Shown here one piece after another: positions 32,501-46,700 of a stretch of 64,000 bases of DNA. A program made the translations under genes and the position numbers. This DNA is from Bugula neritina (lineage: Eukaryota > Bryozoa > Gymnolaemata > Cheilostomatida > Bugulidae). Under the pieces are notes generated by a model. It made no database searches. It saw only the letters and a list, made by a program, of their open reading frames with translations, and was not told the DNA's origin. The stretch is from NCBI GenBank assembly GCA_964035545.1, contig OZ037768.1, positions 12,108,741-12,172,740 of the forward strand. Direction: 5' to 3'. Position 1 is the first letter of the stretch, and each line of letters starts with the position of its first letter.

Positions 32501-35500
32501 CATGACTGAAGAAGAGATACAGCCTACTAAACCAGAACTCTCAGATGAAAAAGAAGAATTAGAAGCTGATGGAAATGAAATCCCAGCCAAATTAGAAGAG
32601 TTACAAGCTACTAAAGAAGAGCCAAGCAGTGAAGCTGATACTGTAAACAACTTTACCGCTAAACTTGAGCCAGTAGACGTTATGTGCAATGCTCATTTGG
32701 AGAGTGACGGAGCTACAGAACTTAAGTCTGTGAAACCCGAACCAGAACAGTTGACTACTTCAAACATTCAAGCATCGACTGACACATTGGCACTGGACGG
32801 TGTTTGCCAAGCTGTGAATGAAGGTGGACATGTTGGTGTTGAAGATATCTCCCAGTTGAACCGCACACTAGTCAGTGATGTTCCTACTAAAGCAGAGAGC
32901 TGTTACTCAGCCTCTAATTCACAGTCGGATCCAACGTCTAATCTGGGGACTCCGCAATCTCGTAGGATGTCCGGAGAAGATGAAAGTCAGGATGATATTT
33001 TGTCTCAAGATGGACACCATGTTGACAAGGCAAGCAGAGCGGCAGAACTGAAAGAAAATGAGCTGGAAGAAATAAGCCAGCTGCTGGCATCCTTGGAAGA
33101 ACTTCTTGACAAGTGGTCTTTGCTTAAGGTGAATTTTTTAAATTTTCTTGCAGTTTTGGCTACCAAACTACACTCGCGAACACACACACAAAATGTTGTG
33201 TTTTGTATTCACATTGTTAGTAATTATCTAGATTTTCGTGCTCTATAGCTTGCTGCACCCGCACACACAAAAAATACTGTGTATTGACAATGTTAATGAT
33301 GTTAGATGTTATTGTTTATGCTTAATGAAACTACTCAATGTGTAACTATATGATATTTTATTGTTGTGAAGTTTTAAACCTGTTTAGGAGTCCTTCAAGA
33401 TTCCCATAAAACAAGAGAATGAGGAAAGGAAGAGGACTGTGAAGGAAATAGACACTTTTAAACAGGATGATGTTGACAGAGCTCGAGATCGTAGAGATCC
33501 GCTCAGGTACATATGATGGCACAGACATGGAATATGATAGTCTAAAAGCTCTTTACAATCTATTACATTCACCAGGCTATTTGCCAGAGTTCTCCCATCA
33601 GTTGGTTATGTTGTAGATCTAAGTATGGGAGCAAGTATGAGCGCAAAAGGAAACGAGAATTTTCACCTGATCAGAGAAGTCGACGAAGGGGAGAGGAAAG
33701 TCAGCCAGACCCGTAAGTTGCTGTTATTGCATCTTCTCTCCAATTTTTTTTCCTTCACTTTTATTAGATTGCCTGTAACAAATTTAAAAAAGATTTAGTC
33801 TTTAAATCTTGTGCTCGCATTTTTGTAATGTTTCAATGATCAGTATTTTTTGTTTACCTTTAGTCACCATCTGCGCAAGTGCAATGGAATATAATGTGTT
33901 GTTCATCAGCAGTTGGGCAGAGCTTAGGATGAAAGTTTATAGAGTGAATATATGTGACTTTGCAAGAGAAGATTATTCCTCATTACCTATTTTTCGGATT
34001 TTAGCATTCAATCACAAATAGACAAACAAGAAAGGCGTCGCATGTTTGAAGAACAGGTTCGAGCTGAAGAGGAACAGATGGCGTTAGAGCAACAGCAGTA
34101 TGAGTTATACCAACAACAGGTGAAATACAAACTTATGTAGTTGCAGCCAATGTACATGTGTATTGGTGGTCATTGATTATATTTATAGATTCTGTTAAGA
34201 AAATTAGCCTCTAATATAAAATGACTATGATGGTTTTCTACACTTTTTTAAACCATAAATGTGCATCGATTTCTATTTGCAAATAGTCCATTTATATTCC
34301 TTATTCCACGCATTATGTTGAAATATGGAGATATGGTCTAGTTTATCAGGTGTAAAGTTGTTTATGAATGGCCATTAGATACAGGTGTGTTGGCTGTTGG
34401 CATTTACAATAATTCCAACTCATACAAAGTATTGATGATTTCATATTCATCAGCGATTGACATGTTCAATTATTATATTTATTTAATATGTGTATCGTTT
34501 TTGACAGCTCTATGAAGAGCACAATGAACATGCATTGCAGCAGCATGAACTGCCTCCTCAACTATCTCACCACCAACTACCGGCTCACCAACCTCCGCCG
34601 TCTCTTCAACCGCTGCCAGAACAGCAACCACTTGCCGAGTACCTTGCCCCACAGTCACAGCCTACTTCTCAGTACCCAATAAAAGTTCCCTCCAGCGCTC
34701 AACCTCTACAACAGATGGGTTATATTCAGACTAACCCTACTCCTGTGCAGGTGTGATTTACAGCCTTCAGTTTAAACTTGCTGTTTAACCAGTAGCTAGT
34801 GTTGCTTTAAATAAACGTTCTAAATAAGTTCATTGTTGTACTATTTTGTATTTTAAAGAATTCAATGCATAGTATAGCAATATAAAATGATTATAAGGAG
34901 CATTTTTCTTCACATACATTAATAGTATTTATACTAAATGTTTTACAGAAGATTGCTATCTTTATATGTATGTAAAAAGTTACTTTCTCTATAGACACAG
35001 CTAATTACTGTGATCAAGGAGTGTTAAGGCCTGGGTCAAAAGTTTATTTTTAAAAATACATTCTTTAGTAATGTCTTATTGCTTGAAATTTAATCGTCAG
35101 CTTTGCTTCTTTCTCAAACATCACCTCGCTTAATAGACCATAAGATGAGAAATTATGCAAGTAATCTATGGTATTGTCACAATGGGTTGTAGGCTGCTGC
35201 ACCACTAGTACAGAGTACCTCTCAGGCACAGACTGTCTGTTATTATACTACCCCGCAAGGTATGGTAGTTCAGCAAATTGTGCAGACAACTACTCCACAG
35301 CCCCAACCTTCTGTAAGTATAGAATTGAGAAACTCAGGCTAATAGTTACCAAGTATGTTTTGCCACTATTTACTTTGGGTCTGAGATTTTGCCTTATGCT
35401 GCTAGCAGTAATGTGTTGGCCTCCACTACCAACTCTCTCTATAATATACTGTTCAGTTCCATGTGACATGCTTTTCAATGAATCTTCAAAGTTTATCAAT

Positions 35501-37023
35501 ATTTTACTTGCCATTTTTCTAATTAATTTAACCTTTATTTTGTCCTTAATCCACCATTGAGTTTATGAATTTTATAGTTAATGACTTCATGTGAGATGTG
35601 AAAGGAATAGCAGGATCCATATTACTATTTGATAGTGCAGTTTATTATTCAACAGGTAATATATATGACCAACACAACACAGCCAATGGTTGGAGACGAT
35701 CCTCCACCTCCACCCACTGTTGTCACACCAGCTCTACCTCCAGACTGGAAGACTGCTAGCGATTCCCAAGGTCGTACTTACTATTATCATAGACTGACAC
35801 GAAAGACACAGTGGGAGGTGCCTACCAGTGACCAAGATATCGGCGCTCCCATGGATATTGATACGCCGCCACAGGGCAAGAAGAGCAAGTCTAAGCACAA
35901 GGTGTATATCACTAATAATTCTTATTTAAATATGCAACTTCCATATAGTAAATGTGAGCTACCATATATATATTACACAGTATTGTTTCGTGTTTTATGT
36001 GCCATTCTATATTTTGAAACAAATGTTTCTAAAGTGGCTTTGCTGTTAAAATAATGTTTCTGCAGTAAATGATACTTGTATAAAATGATACGGGTGGCTC
36101 TACTCTGCGTGTATTCAAATAGCTTCCTAAATGTTAACTACAGCTATTGTAATGTTTTGAAACCTGTAATTGAAACTCTGAAATTTTATATACTTGTAGA
36201 AAACCACTATGGCTCCAGCAGATACTTCAGGAGATGCTAAGAAAATGAAAGAACACTTCAAATCGGCTGTGAGTATTAATATGGTTGGTGGTGGAATGTG
36301 ACATGTGTTTGTTTTATGTAATGTTAAGATGCTGGAGCTTGCATTGAGCATTGGAGATGCAATGCAATCTTTGTAAAGTTTGTGAAAATTTTGACCCGTG
36401 AATTTTCTGGCTCGTTGGTTGTATTTTATTGAATGTTCTCGTCTGTTGTAGATTTCTATCTACATTAGAACTCTACTCAATAACTACATGAAATCAGACT
36501 GCAGCATTGGCAAAATCACCAACAAAGATGACTATAAATTTCTTGCGAAAAAGGTAATTAGTGTAAAGAATACCAAGATCTGTAAATAAATCAGCTTAGT
36601 TTTGGGTTGAAGTATGGTATACAATAAGCAAAAATTGTCAGAATGAAAAGAAGTACTGGAAGTGAATTGTCTATATTTCATCAATTTTGTTTATGTAAAT
36701 TTTAGTGTTGGCTAACCTAGCTAATCAATGAATTTGCCACATGTTTTCAAATTTTCTCCTATTTTTGTTACCAAATTGAAGAGTAGCATTTGTTTAGCAT
36801 TTGTATATGCTGATCATCGAAGCATTTTTTCGAAATTTGTCTCATGATCTGCTGTTTTACCATTTAGTTGACGCATGCGGTTTTGGATAAAGAATTAAAA
36901 CACTGCCGCCACCATGAAGATCTGGAAGTGAATGAAAATGTCAAATTTAAAGCCAAAGAATTTGTAAAAAAGTATATGGCTAAATCTGGCTCTACATATA
37001 AACGAGAAAAAGATGAAAAGTGA
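23550..37023 (+). CDS. SETD2: Histone H3K36 methyltransferase SETD2
   Basis: Trimethylates H3K36 while travelling with elongating RNA polymerase II. Twenty-four coding exons join in phase to 2,275 residues: 23550-23590, 23749-25242, 25764-26435, 26743-27607, 28054-28368, 28864-29103, 29706-29866, 30124-30255, 30359-30487, 30620-30821, 30972-31069, 31312-31483, 31835-31966, 32075-32188, 32334-33128, 33388-33506, 33617-33712, 34005-34119, 34508-34750, 35193-35312, 35656-35901, 36200-36268, 36452-36553, 36868-37023. Domains: acidic/Ser-rich N-terminus; RS-rich tract (about 620-735); polyproline (about 800-840); AWS (about 1275-1325: MVCDCSL, CGDDCLNRMLMIE); SET (about 1327-1450: [29 protein letters not shown]); post-SET (CYCGSANCRGYIGG); a conserved SETD2 mid-domain (GLSLIWSWMMDLP); Gln/His-rich region; WW (about 2112-2142, LPPDWK to TQWEVP) preceded by PPPPP; SRI (about 2185-2275) for the phosphorylated Pol II tail. 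The order matches human SETD2 (2,564 residues). Catalytic residues appear intact. Confidence 0.97.
29423..29669. repeat. 13-bp minisatellite in SETD2 intron
   Basis: Nineteen 13-bp units of the form ACAGTGATACTAT. The first four alternate ACTGA/ACTAT endings, giving a 26-bp higher-order start, and a few units carry single changes (AGAG, ACGG, GTGG). The array ends about 36 nt before the 3' splice site of exon 29706-29866. Every unit contains an ATACAG-like acceptor motif. Confidence 0.95.
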
Positions 37024-37118
37024 CTTCGCTATAAATTTGAATATAATCTTCGTTATGTTTCCAAGAAATTCTAGAATTTGCTATCTATCTAGTCAAACGA
37101 GGTAATATAGCTGAAGTT

Positions 37119-37124
37119 AATAAA
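37119..37124 (+). terminator. Candidate SETD2 poly(A) signal
   Basis: AATAAA about 100 nt after the SETD2 stop codon; the first such hexamer in the 3' flank. Confidence 0.5.
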
Positions 37125-37295
37125 CTGGACAGTATTCACTCTAACTTTACATACTCACATTGTTTTCTCTACCTAATATATTTTTAAAGAATTATTACTA
37201 GTTATTATACAAGTAATTGCATATATTTCTGTACCGTTTATTTCCTTTGCATGTGCAATCAATCAGTTTTATTGGAATGTCGTGTAGCATAAATT

Positions 37296-37301
37296 TTTAT
37301 T
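37296..37301 (-). terminator. Candidate poly(A) signal of the SH2 adapter gene
   Basis: TTTATT on the plus strand (AATAAA on the minus strand), the first AATAAA met going downstream from the adapter stop codon, implying a 3' UTR of about 430-450 nt. Confidence 0.4.
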
Positions 37302-37724
37302 GTATTATATATGTAAATGTTTTGCTTGTAGCATTATATAGTTAAAACACAATATAACAGATCAGTATTAAAGTTTAACGTTTCCAAACAAATTGTATAG
37401 CTTGTACAGAAACAAAGTTCATCCAAATTTACTAAAATATAGAAACAACCTCAACACATCTAAACAATAAATTATAATATTTTGCACATTTTGCAGTTTC
37501 CAAAATAAAAAAAAAACATCTAAATTAGCCACCTCCATAATACAAAAACTACTAATAATGACACATTTTTCTAAATTTATAGTTTATAGAAAATTCTATG
37601 ATATTTCTGATAAAATAATGTACAGTTTCAGACGAGTAAAAGCACCAATATTAATAGAAAAAAAAGAATAGACAAGCGAGAACTGCAGAAATGAATTACC
37701 ATTTAGGATATTATGCCAAGTTAT

Positions 37725-40700
37725 TTACCGTTCTCTCAAAACCGGTATCTCTAAATATGTATGCTCAGCACCCTTAATGTTAACTTTATGCCGGCTGTAA
37801 TACTCTACCATATCCATGATGTTCTTGAAAGGATGACTAAATTGCCCCAAAATGACAGAACCATCTGGCTGTTCCACTATTTTTATATGGATAAAACCAG
37901 AAGAATTTCTAAAAACAAAAAACATAACATTTTATTTGCATTCCACAAATCCCACCAGCATTTTATAACTACTAATTAAACTAGACTAATAGATATGGAG
38001 ATCATATTAAAACAGAGAACAGTTTAGTTAACAGATGCAACAAAAGACAACTCCAATAAATTTAAAACCAAAATATCCTTCGCAGACATACAATTAGCGT
38101 CACTAGTACCTTAGCAACTAAAAAGCTATGAACACCTGTGCATGTGTGTAAATTTATTTTTGTTAAAAATTAAATATTACAGTAAGAAAATTTAAGAGAA
38201 AAGCATTTGTATCCACAGAAACTAAACCCGTACTTTAGAGATAGTGTCTTGTCCTTGGGCCCATTACTGGATTCTCTGATAAGAAAAGAACCATCTGGTT
38301 GCTTTCGAAGAAGCTCTTCTGCATGATTTCTCTGGATAGATCCATGGTACCAACTACACAAGAGAAAGCATGGTAAACAGGATAGAGTTGTTACAACTAC
38401 TAGCTATAATTGTTACAACGGTTGGCAAGAACTCACAATGGCTGACACAAACTTACGGTTGCTGTGTGAGTGTGAGACTTTTATTAACTCCAAGACCTAT
38501 TCGATGTTGGCATTCAGGAACATCACTGGGTGTTGTCGGAGCTAGATATAAAGTTATCAAAAATTGTCAACAATGAATATCAAATTTGCACAATTATTTT
38601 ATAATAACATATATGCCATTGCATTAAACCTTGTATCGGATGTTAGAAGCATTACCGAATGTTAGATTAGCATGGATGTGTGCTTGTTAGTGGTTACAAA
38701 AATGTTTTTCTAGCTACATAATATTGAAACAAACTAAATGGTGATAGGCTGTTAATGTCAAAGTATTTTAGTAGCATTTTCCTTATTATAGGGTAGACAA
38801 CCTTCAAGCAAATAACGACCAATGAGGAAATATGACAATAACATGTGCTATTAATCATGATGAACTATTTTATTTGGTGAGACAACTCTTATAAGCAAAT
38901 GAATCTCCAAGATGGATTCACAAACACTTACAAGAAGACAACTCTTAATGCAACAAATATTTTAAGTAAACACACCTGGGGACATGTATATTTGACATAG
39001 ATGTGGTATAAATACCCACATTTGTACAACTTAAGACCTTAACTATCCTAAGCAAAATATGGATTTGAGAAATGATTTAACAAGTAGCTACAAGCAACCA
39101 TCCACCTTTCTACTTAATAATTACCAGAATAACTTCCAGAAAAACTGAAAGTATGATTTCTGGTAGACAAGTATGTGGTCTCAGTGATGTAGTCTACAAA
39201 AAATATCTCGTAATTATGCCGAAATATAGAAACTACTTAAACTACCGTTACAGTCTGACATGAATGCATATTTGCATAAATACAACATAATCTAGATTTT
39301 AGTTTATCTACATACCAGTACATATAAATTAAAATAGGTATGACATGTTTAAATGGACATAGTAAATACGCACAGCACACATTTGGGTGATAGTGGTTGA
39401 CAAAGGTTGTATACCAACATTAGTAATAAATTAGTAAAACAATTATTATATGCTCAGTTATGCAGTTAAAAGCATATTAATAATAAAGGTATTGTGTGTC
39501 ACTGTCTCAGAAACTTGAGCCTGGCAGTTTAAGCAACTAGACATAAACAAAAGGGCTTCACTCACCCTGTTCTGCTGTAATCAGAAAAAGATAAAATCTA
39601 CTTTTAGATCATGTGCTAAGTAAAGCGAAACACTTTTAATCTGGCCAAAAAATAAATTATAAGTTCATTCTAGAAAAATGAAGCAGCAGTAATAATCATG
39701 AGATACACTGCCAGCAAATCATGCAATCTACCTCTCTGGCACTACATCTTTTGAAGGAGACCTTTCTAACACAAGGAAAGACAACTCTGAAGAAAAATTT
39801 GCTGAAACTAATTACATTAAATGTTTGAAGACTGCCGACTAATTACAATCATTAAAACATGTAGCAAAACTGCTTTGGTTGTAAGTCGTAATATTAATTC
39901 CTGTTTTGTCAGAATGTTCAATTTGAAAAGTATTTTTTCCAACTTGTACTTAAAACAAAATATCTAATAGTACAAAACTGTGATATCAATTACCAACTTA
40001 AAATTTTTTAATCACTTCTGTCCATGAAACTCCTGAAAAGCAAATATCAGTAGTTTTATAACTTCTATTACAGCACCAAGTACAATATAACTGATATTTG
40101 AACCCAATTGTTTAGTCAAAAGCTAACTTTTTACCCAAACAATTCAATAGAGAAACAACAGTCAGCTAGACTCACCTTTCCTAATGCTGCCAGATCGAGA
40201 AGAAATTGATCCTTTGCGTTCAGATGGATATGAGTGGGTATTGGTCTTGTGAACTACTAGCACTGGTTTATTAGCATGAGTCTGCCCAGGAGCAATGGAA
40301 GAGAACTGAGAAGTTTTAGATGGTGGTGGGGTGCTGGGCAAGGCTGGACTACCTCCTGATATTGCTCGAGGTGATAGCTTATGAAGTCCCTCAGGGACCA
40401 TACGCCTTTGCGCTGTGTCGTCTCCACTGTATAAAACAAAGCCAGCAATCAAATGATAAGGAAATCAAATTTAATATATTTTAAGGTATAAACAATATTA
40501 TGCCAATAGCAAGTTTTTCAAAAATGACTTTGATGAGTGATAGAAATAGCCCTGCCTTGAATGTTTTTATACTTGAAAAATAAATTAAGCACTTTCACAG
40601 AATATGTTGCAACCTAATTTTCTGAGTTTGTATGTAGTCAATTAGCTATACAGTCATTTGTTCTGTTTTTGCCACTAAACATGTCCTTTATTAAATAAAA

Positions 40701-43700
40701 CCTCCATTAATTTTTGGCAATAGCATTTAGGTATTTTGTACTACTCAATATTAAAAGTATCACTCAAAGGCAATGTATGCTAATCAAATTGAAATAAGCA
40801 GAGCATTACCGTTTCTTCTGTGATGATCGTTCACTTCGATTCTTTCTTTCGTTTGTAAATTCTTCCAAAGGCTTTCGACGTCTGCTCCCAGTGTTACCAA
40901 TCTTCTGCTTACGTTCCAATTCACTGAGGATTTGCTGCTGAACTTGTTCCACATCCCACGGGTCCTCATATACAGCTAAATGGACAGCACTTTGAGTCAC
41001 AGACACAACTTCTATTAGAAGTAATTTACTATCAAAGCCAACATTATAGCCAACAAACAGACTTATGCAACATTCAGCTGTGAGGTTAGACAGCAGAGGG
41101 TGGAATTCATGGTACACCCCTGCGGTATAGTAAAATGGAGAAAAGCCTTACATTACACATCACTGATTCAGTACCATTGTACTAAATTCTAAAACAACTA
41201 ATCTACAAATTTTACGACTACAAGACTACAATTCGGTCATACAGTTTAGTACAAGCCAACTCCAATGTTTTGAGCAGACTTGCACTATACTGGTACTCTT
41301 ACAAACAACAAGGAGCTGGTAGGCTATACAAAATTTCTGGTTAGATAAGCAAATAGTATCAATTTTATTCAGGTATGACTCAATAACAGTGGATATCACA
41401 ATATGCCAAAACAGCAAAATATTTCTCTAGCAGACACCGTCTTTCGTCACGTGAAGAATCCTAAGGAGGAGTGGTTTAAATAAGCAACCACCTGTATCTA
41501 GTGACAATGAATAGCTGCATGGCACTACAAACTCTTCCACACATTAGGAATGGTGACCTCTTAATACAGAGTATAGTTCAGGGTTAGACTGCCGCACACA
41601 TTTCTAAACATCTACTATATATGCACACATAACAGTGCAATTCACCCACTGTTAATCTCATTGGTTCCATTCTCATCTCCTACTCTTGCTTACCTTCACC
41701 TTCACAGTGATTATCTGTTTTCTTTTTAGCGTCTGTGATATTCTCATACACCTGATCACCAGGGGGCGCTGTTAGGGAGAGTCTGGGCTGTGCACAGGGA
41801 ACTTTATTTTTATCATCAACATACCTATGAGAAGACAGACATCACTCAGTGTTACCCTTTACTAATATATTAGTATGATCTAAGTCATGGTCATGCACCA
41901 GTGATGCACAATACACAAAGGTTATTCATTGGGATTATCTAATCATGATGTATATTATTGTCTATTCAGCATCATAAGATAGGTGACTGCTGTGTCATGT
42001 ATTGGTGACCGTGTCGTACTGCTCAAACTTGTACGAAAATAGAAAACTGTGACCCTGGGTGTAGAGATAGCAAAGGAAAATCTGATTGCTCTCAGTTGGA
42101 CTCTGCAAGCTAGCAGTAATTAATTAAATTAGAATGCATGCTGTTAATTTAAATATAAAATTTTCACATTTTTAAAAAACTTTGTAGTTTTAGAAAATAA
42201 GTAATGCATACAATTTTAATGTACACGTTAAAGTTATATTCTCATGAAAATTAAAATTTGCTTCAAACTCAAGGTCATACAGAAAATTAAAAAGCTTTAC
42301 ATTGAAAGATAATTAACAAAATTAATGCATTTTTTCAGGAGAACCGAAAAAATATACATAAACCTATTAAAATTGTTGCAAACTAATCTTATATTACATT
42401 ATATTAAGTTACTACAATTACATTATGCTGTTGCAAGAATTGTGAGGGAATTACCATAACTTACTAAGTAACTTACTAAGTAACTTACTAAGTAACTTAC
42501 TGAGTAACTTACTGAGTAACTTACTAAGTAACTTACTAAGTAACTTACTGAGTAACTTATTAAGTAACTTACTAAGTAACTTACTGAGTAACTTACTGAG
42601 TAACTTACTAAGTAACTTACTGAGTAGCTTACTAAGTAACTTACTGAGTAACTTACTAAGTAACTTACTGAGTAACTTATTAAGTAACTTACCTTTGCAT
42701 GACTTTAATTTCAGAATCATTGCTTTTATCATAGATAAAGTTGGTTGCTGAGTTGGAGTCCTTACTATGAGCAGGTGGTCTTCCAACGCTGGTCTGAGAC
42801 ACAAACTGCTTGGGGTGGGGTATTTCAGGGGAGGAGGGAGACACAGCTGGTAGAGCTGGGGGTTTAGCTTCCCTACCAAAGACAAGTTGAACGCATCACA
42901 AGACGCCTCAGATGGAAGTGGAAGCCAAGTGTAACAAGCCCACACAAAACTAATACTGCAATTACTTTAATTACGTAGCTTTGGGTGTGAGGCGTTTGCC
43001 ACTATATAGATAATTATACCAAGTCCTGCTTGCAGTTTAGTAAAGCTAATGTTGACTGCAACAGGCCTGAACCTGCTCTGATTAATCAACTGTGAACATT
43101 TAGCTTATAGCCTGGGCTTGAGAAGTAAAGGTATAGCTTGTCAATAGACAGATTAATTAGTTATTAATCCGGTCAAAGATGAATGTACTCTAATATTTAG
43201 CTGGCTAGGAGTAGACTCAATAGTAAATTGCAATTAAATGGAATTAAGCAGTAAAATGAGGCTTACAAAGCAGCAAATCTTGGATGTCTATTTTAATAAA
43301 TAGCCAGTCATGATTACCTCCACTTCCCTTCCACAAGTACTGCAGACACACTGGGAGTTGTGGCACCACTGACCATGTGTTTACTAGAAGTTGTAGAGCT
43401 CTGTCTATGCAGACCAGACTGTTTTACTCTATGCATTGAGTTGCTTCCCCTTGTATTGTAGTCAACTTTCAGCCCTGTAGCTGGCTCAGTGTTAGTATAT
43501 GCCTGTGATCCTACTGTCTTAGACGCTATTAGGGAAGGGTTAGACTCTCCCCCTGGCTGGTGAACCAAATCTTTAGAAGAATTAGCGGCTGTAGAGGAAA
43601 GAGGCTGCTTCATCTTCTTCACCACAGCATTTATCTCAAGCTGCAAGTCCCACGGGGCTTCATATTCATTTCCAGCTAAATGCAACGATACAAGACTATA

Positions 43701-46700
43701 CAAGTGTGTGAAAATCAATAATTTGATTTCTTCAAGAAAAAGTAAATATGAACTAAAAAGCCAACACATGTGGAGTGAGGGCAACACAGAAATTTCTGAA
43801 AATAAATCTTGAAAAAATATTTTTTATCCATCAGTAATGAACTTTTCCTATAATATATTTGCCATGCTATTATAACTAAATGAAGATGGCTACTTGAAAG
43901 AGAGTTAGGTTATCAAAACAAGCAATAAGATAGACTGTTCAGCAGATAATATACTTAAAACTGTGCCAACAGTAATAAATTAAAAGCTGCTATACTGACT
44001 TTAGCATACAGGTTACTAGATGCTTGCTGCTTGCTGTATAATTAGCTTATTTTAAATGCTCAAACATTGATTTGCTACAAGCTGCTTGTGAATTGCTACT
44101 AATGCTCCTGTGCCGAAAGACAGTTGATTTCTGAATGTAATTTCTCCTTAATAGGCTGAAAGTAAAGCGAAATCAACAAGCTCTGAGACTGTACAAGTAC
44201 TACTAGTAGTAGATCAGTTTCAGTGTAAACACAGAAGTGTGTTACTGATACATAGATATTGCTACCAGCAACTTATCCTTCTCACCATGTATCTACTCTT
44301 CATTCGAGTACAAAGGCCAAATAACATAATATACACTCTTATAGAAGGCAACAATAACGGTCACTAGCATATCCATACACATAACATATGTACACATATC
44401 TTAATGTAATTAATTATGACAAATATAATAAATTTGTAACATTTTGGTAATGAATTTATGAGGTAATAGTTTAGAATTACACATGTTTTATTCAAGCTCC
44501 TAAGTCTAAATTAACCAGTCAGACTTTCATTTTGAATGTAGGTAATTCGCAACTTGATTGTAATTATAAACTTGAATTAATATTGATACTACACAGGACC
44601 GGTAAATAAAACTACTGACAACTCCATTAGTTTCCCCAATGTCACATTTAAAAATGAATATAGATTTTCAAAGTAATCAAAAACATAGCCTTTATTATAT
44701 TCAATAGTTGTGGATATTTGACTATATAATTCACAAATTAAGAATAGTCAATAATATCAGGATATCAACAATCACTTCAGTAGAAGATATACAAGTCACT
44801 AAGTTTTACTGTGCATTATAGTTTCCTGTGTGTAGTGGCTCATTCATGCTTACAAGCAATGCTAATATTTAAAAAACTGGGGTGAAAATGTGAAACTATC
44901 AAAATACCAACAGTAGCTTATCATTACAAAGCCAACTTTATAGAGTGCTACTTCATATTTGGCAAGAAAACATTCTAAAAATTTCAATTGACAAAATGGG
45001 AATATGGGAAATAATAAGCTTATTTAAAAACAGACATAATATTCCCTATTTCGAGAGCTTTCTACTAGACAGACCACAAGTTCTGATAGCCAGTGGCACT
45101 TATAATAATTTTAATTCAGAAACACTTTTATAGACGAGGAAAACTTGAAAGATCCATTATATTGTTTGTAACTGATATTCTTGAAAATTTAAGAAAGCAA
45201 GTCATAAATTTTCTGCCTCATAAAAGCATGCACTCAACATTCAGCAGTGTGATGGACAGCACTATTTCCTACCTACAGACACCTTATTTTATATTGACTG
45301 GTTATACAGCTCTAGAGCTGGTAAACACTCACCAGCAGGGTAATGTATGTTCCTGGGGTCTATATCCGGTGTGATAGTCTGAGCAGGGGGTAGGGGAGGG
45401 CGTGAGTCCACTGCCCAAACTTCAGAGTTGTTCATATAGACAGGGGTAGATACTTTAGAGTGTACTAAGGGGGTTACGGTGCTGAGAGAGCTGGCACCAG
45501 AGCTACTTTGTAACATGGCAGAGCCATCAATACTTGCTAAGCTATCCATGGTTGAAGAACTAGTAATGCAATCTATTTGAGAGGCAATGGCCATATCTGT
45601 TGGTGTGGTGGGTTCTTTAGCTAGTGTCGCAGGTAACTTGGAAGCCACCTGCGGTACATCTGGAGTGTTGAGGGAGTCTGGAGATTTGCTAGCATTTGAG
45701 AGAAGTGTAGAAACAGGAGACGTTTTAACTAAAAAAAAAAAATGTTTAAGCAGAAGAATTTAAAAAACAGCAGGAAAGGCACAGCTTTGTGAAAATCTCA
45801 AAATAAAATTGTGTTTTTGTCCACCATTTTACATAGAAATAAATTAAACTAACAATGGTAACAGTTATTTACCAGATATTGAAATTAAAGTTTAAACAGT
45901 ATTTTTTGCAAGTTAAAGTTACAGGAGAAATTTTTATGATAGACCAGTTAATTCAATGGTTTGTAGAATTATTTCCTGAACTGAAAAGAAAAATGTTGAG
46001 TATTCGATTTTGAAAACTTTGAAACATTTGTTACAACTGTAAAACATACAATTAATTTTGAATTGTAATAGATAACATGCAATACAATTTTATAAAAAAA
46101 ATGGATGTTTTTAAATTTTGTTTATCCAGCAATAAAAATTAAAAAAAAACTTAAAATTCCCGCTTTAAGAAATGATAAACTGAATATAAAATTAAATTAA
46201 TAGGCCAACACCTTGTAACTTATCCATTCAGTGTTAACAAAGTACGTTCAGAAACAGTTTAAATGTGTTTATACAAGTTAGTAGATTGACTATGAATACA
46301 CAAAGGCAGTTTAGTAGTTTAAAACTCAAAACATTACTAAATTTAACAAATCTCATAATAAATTAATCATACAATAACAAAATGCTTTGCTTTCCTTCAT
46401 TTACAGCAGCATACAAATCAGTACGAAATTGCAAAAATAAAAACTAACTAGCAAGTGTGCCCAAATAAAAGGCAGAAAAATAACTCTCAGCACCTACAAC
46501 CTTGAGTCAAATTAGAGCTCTCGCTTTCTCTTGGCTGTAAAAGGGAGCGAACAGAAGTTCCCCAATTTAACACAACCTCTCAGTCAAGCATTAATATCCA
46601 ATTTGAAAGTGAAATAGTAGACATGCTGCATGTTGAATGATACAAAAACAAGTGGTTGCTACAGCAGCTCTAACTAATATATAGTTTGTAGTCTAATCAA

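Larger units (their letters stand above)
37024..37724. other. Convergent 3' intergenic region, SETD2 and SH2 adapter
   Basis: AT-rich 3' UTR sequence of two convergent genes. The first plus-strand AATAAA after the SETD2 stop is at 37119-37124. The nearest minus-strand AATAAA after the adapter stop is at 37296-37301. If both are used, the transcripts end about 150 nt apart without overlap. Nothing else recognised. Confidence 0.5.

Noticed and set aside
42451-42945. 164-codon frame with Leu-Leu-Ser-Lys repeats
   Set aside because: It reads the 12-bp intronic array and a wrong frame of exon 42693-42872; the true frame of that exon is the in-phase adapter frame.
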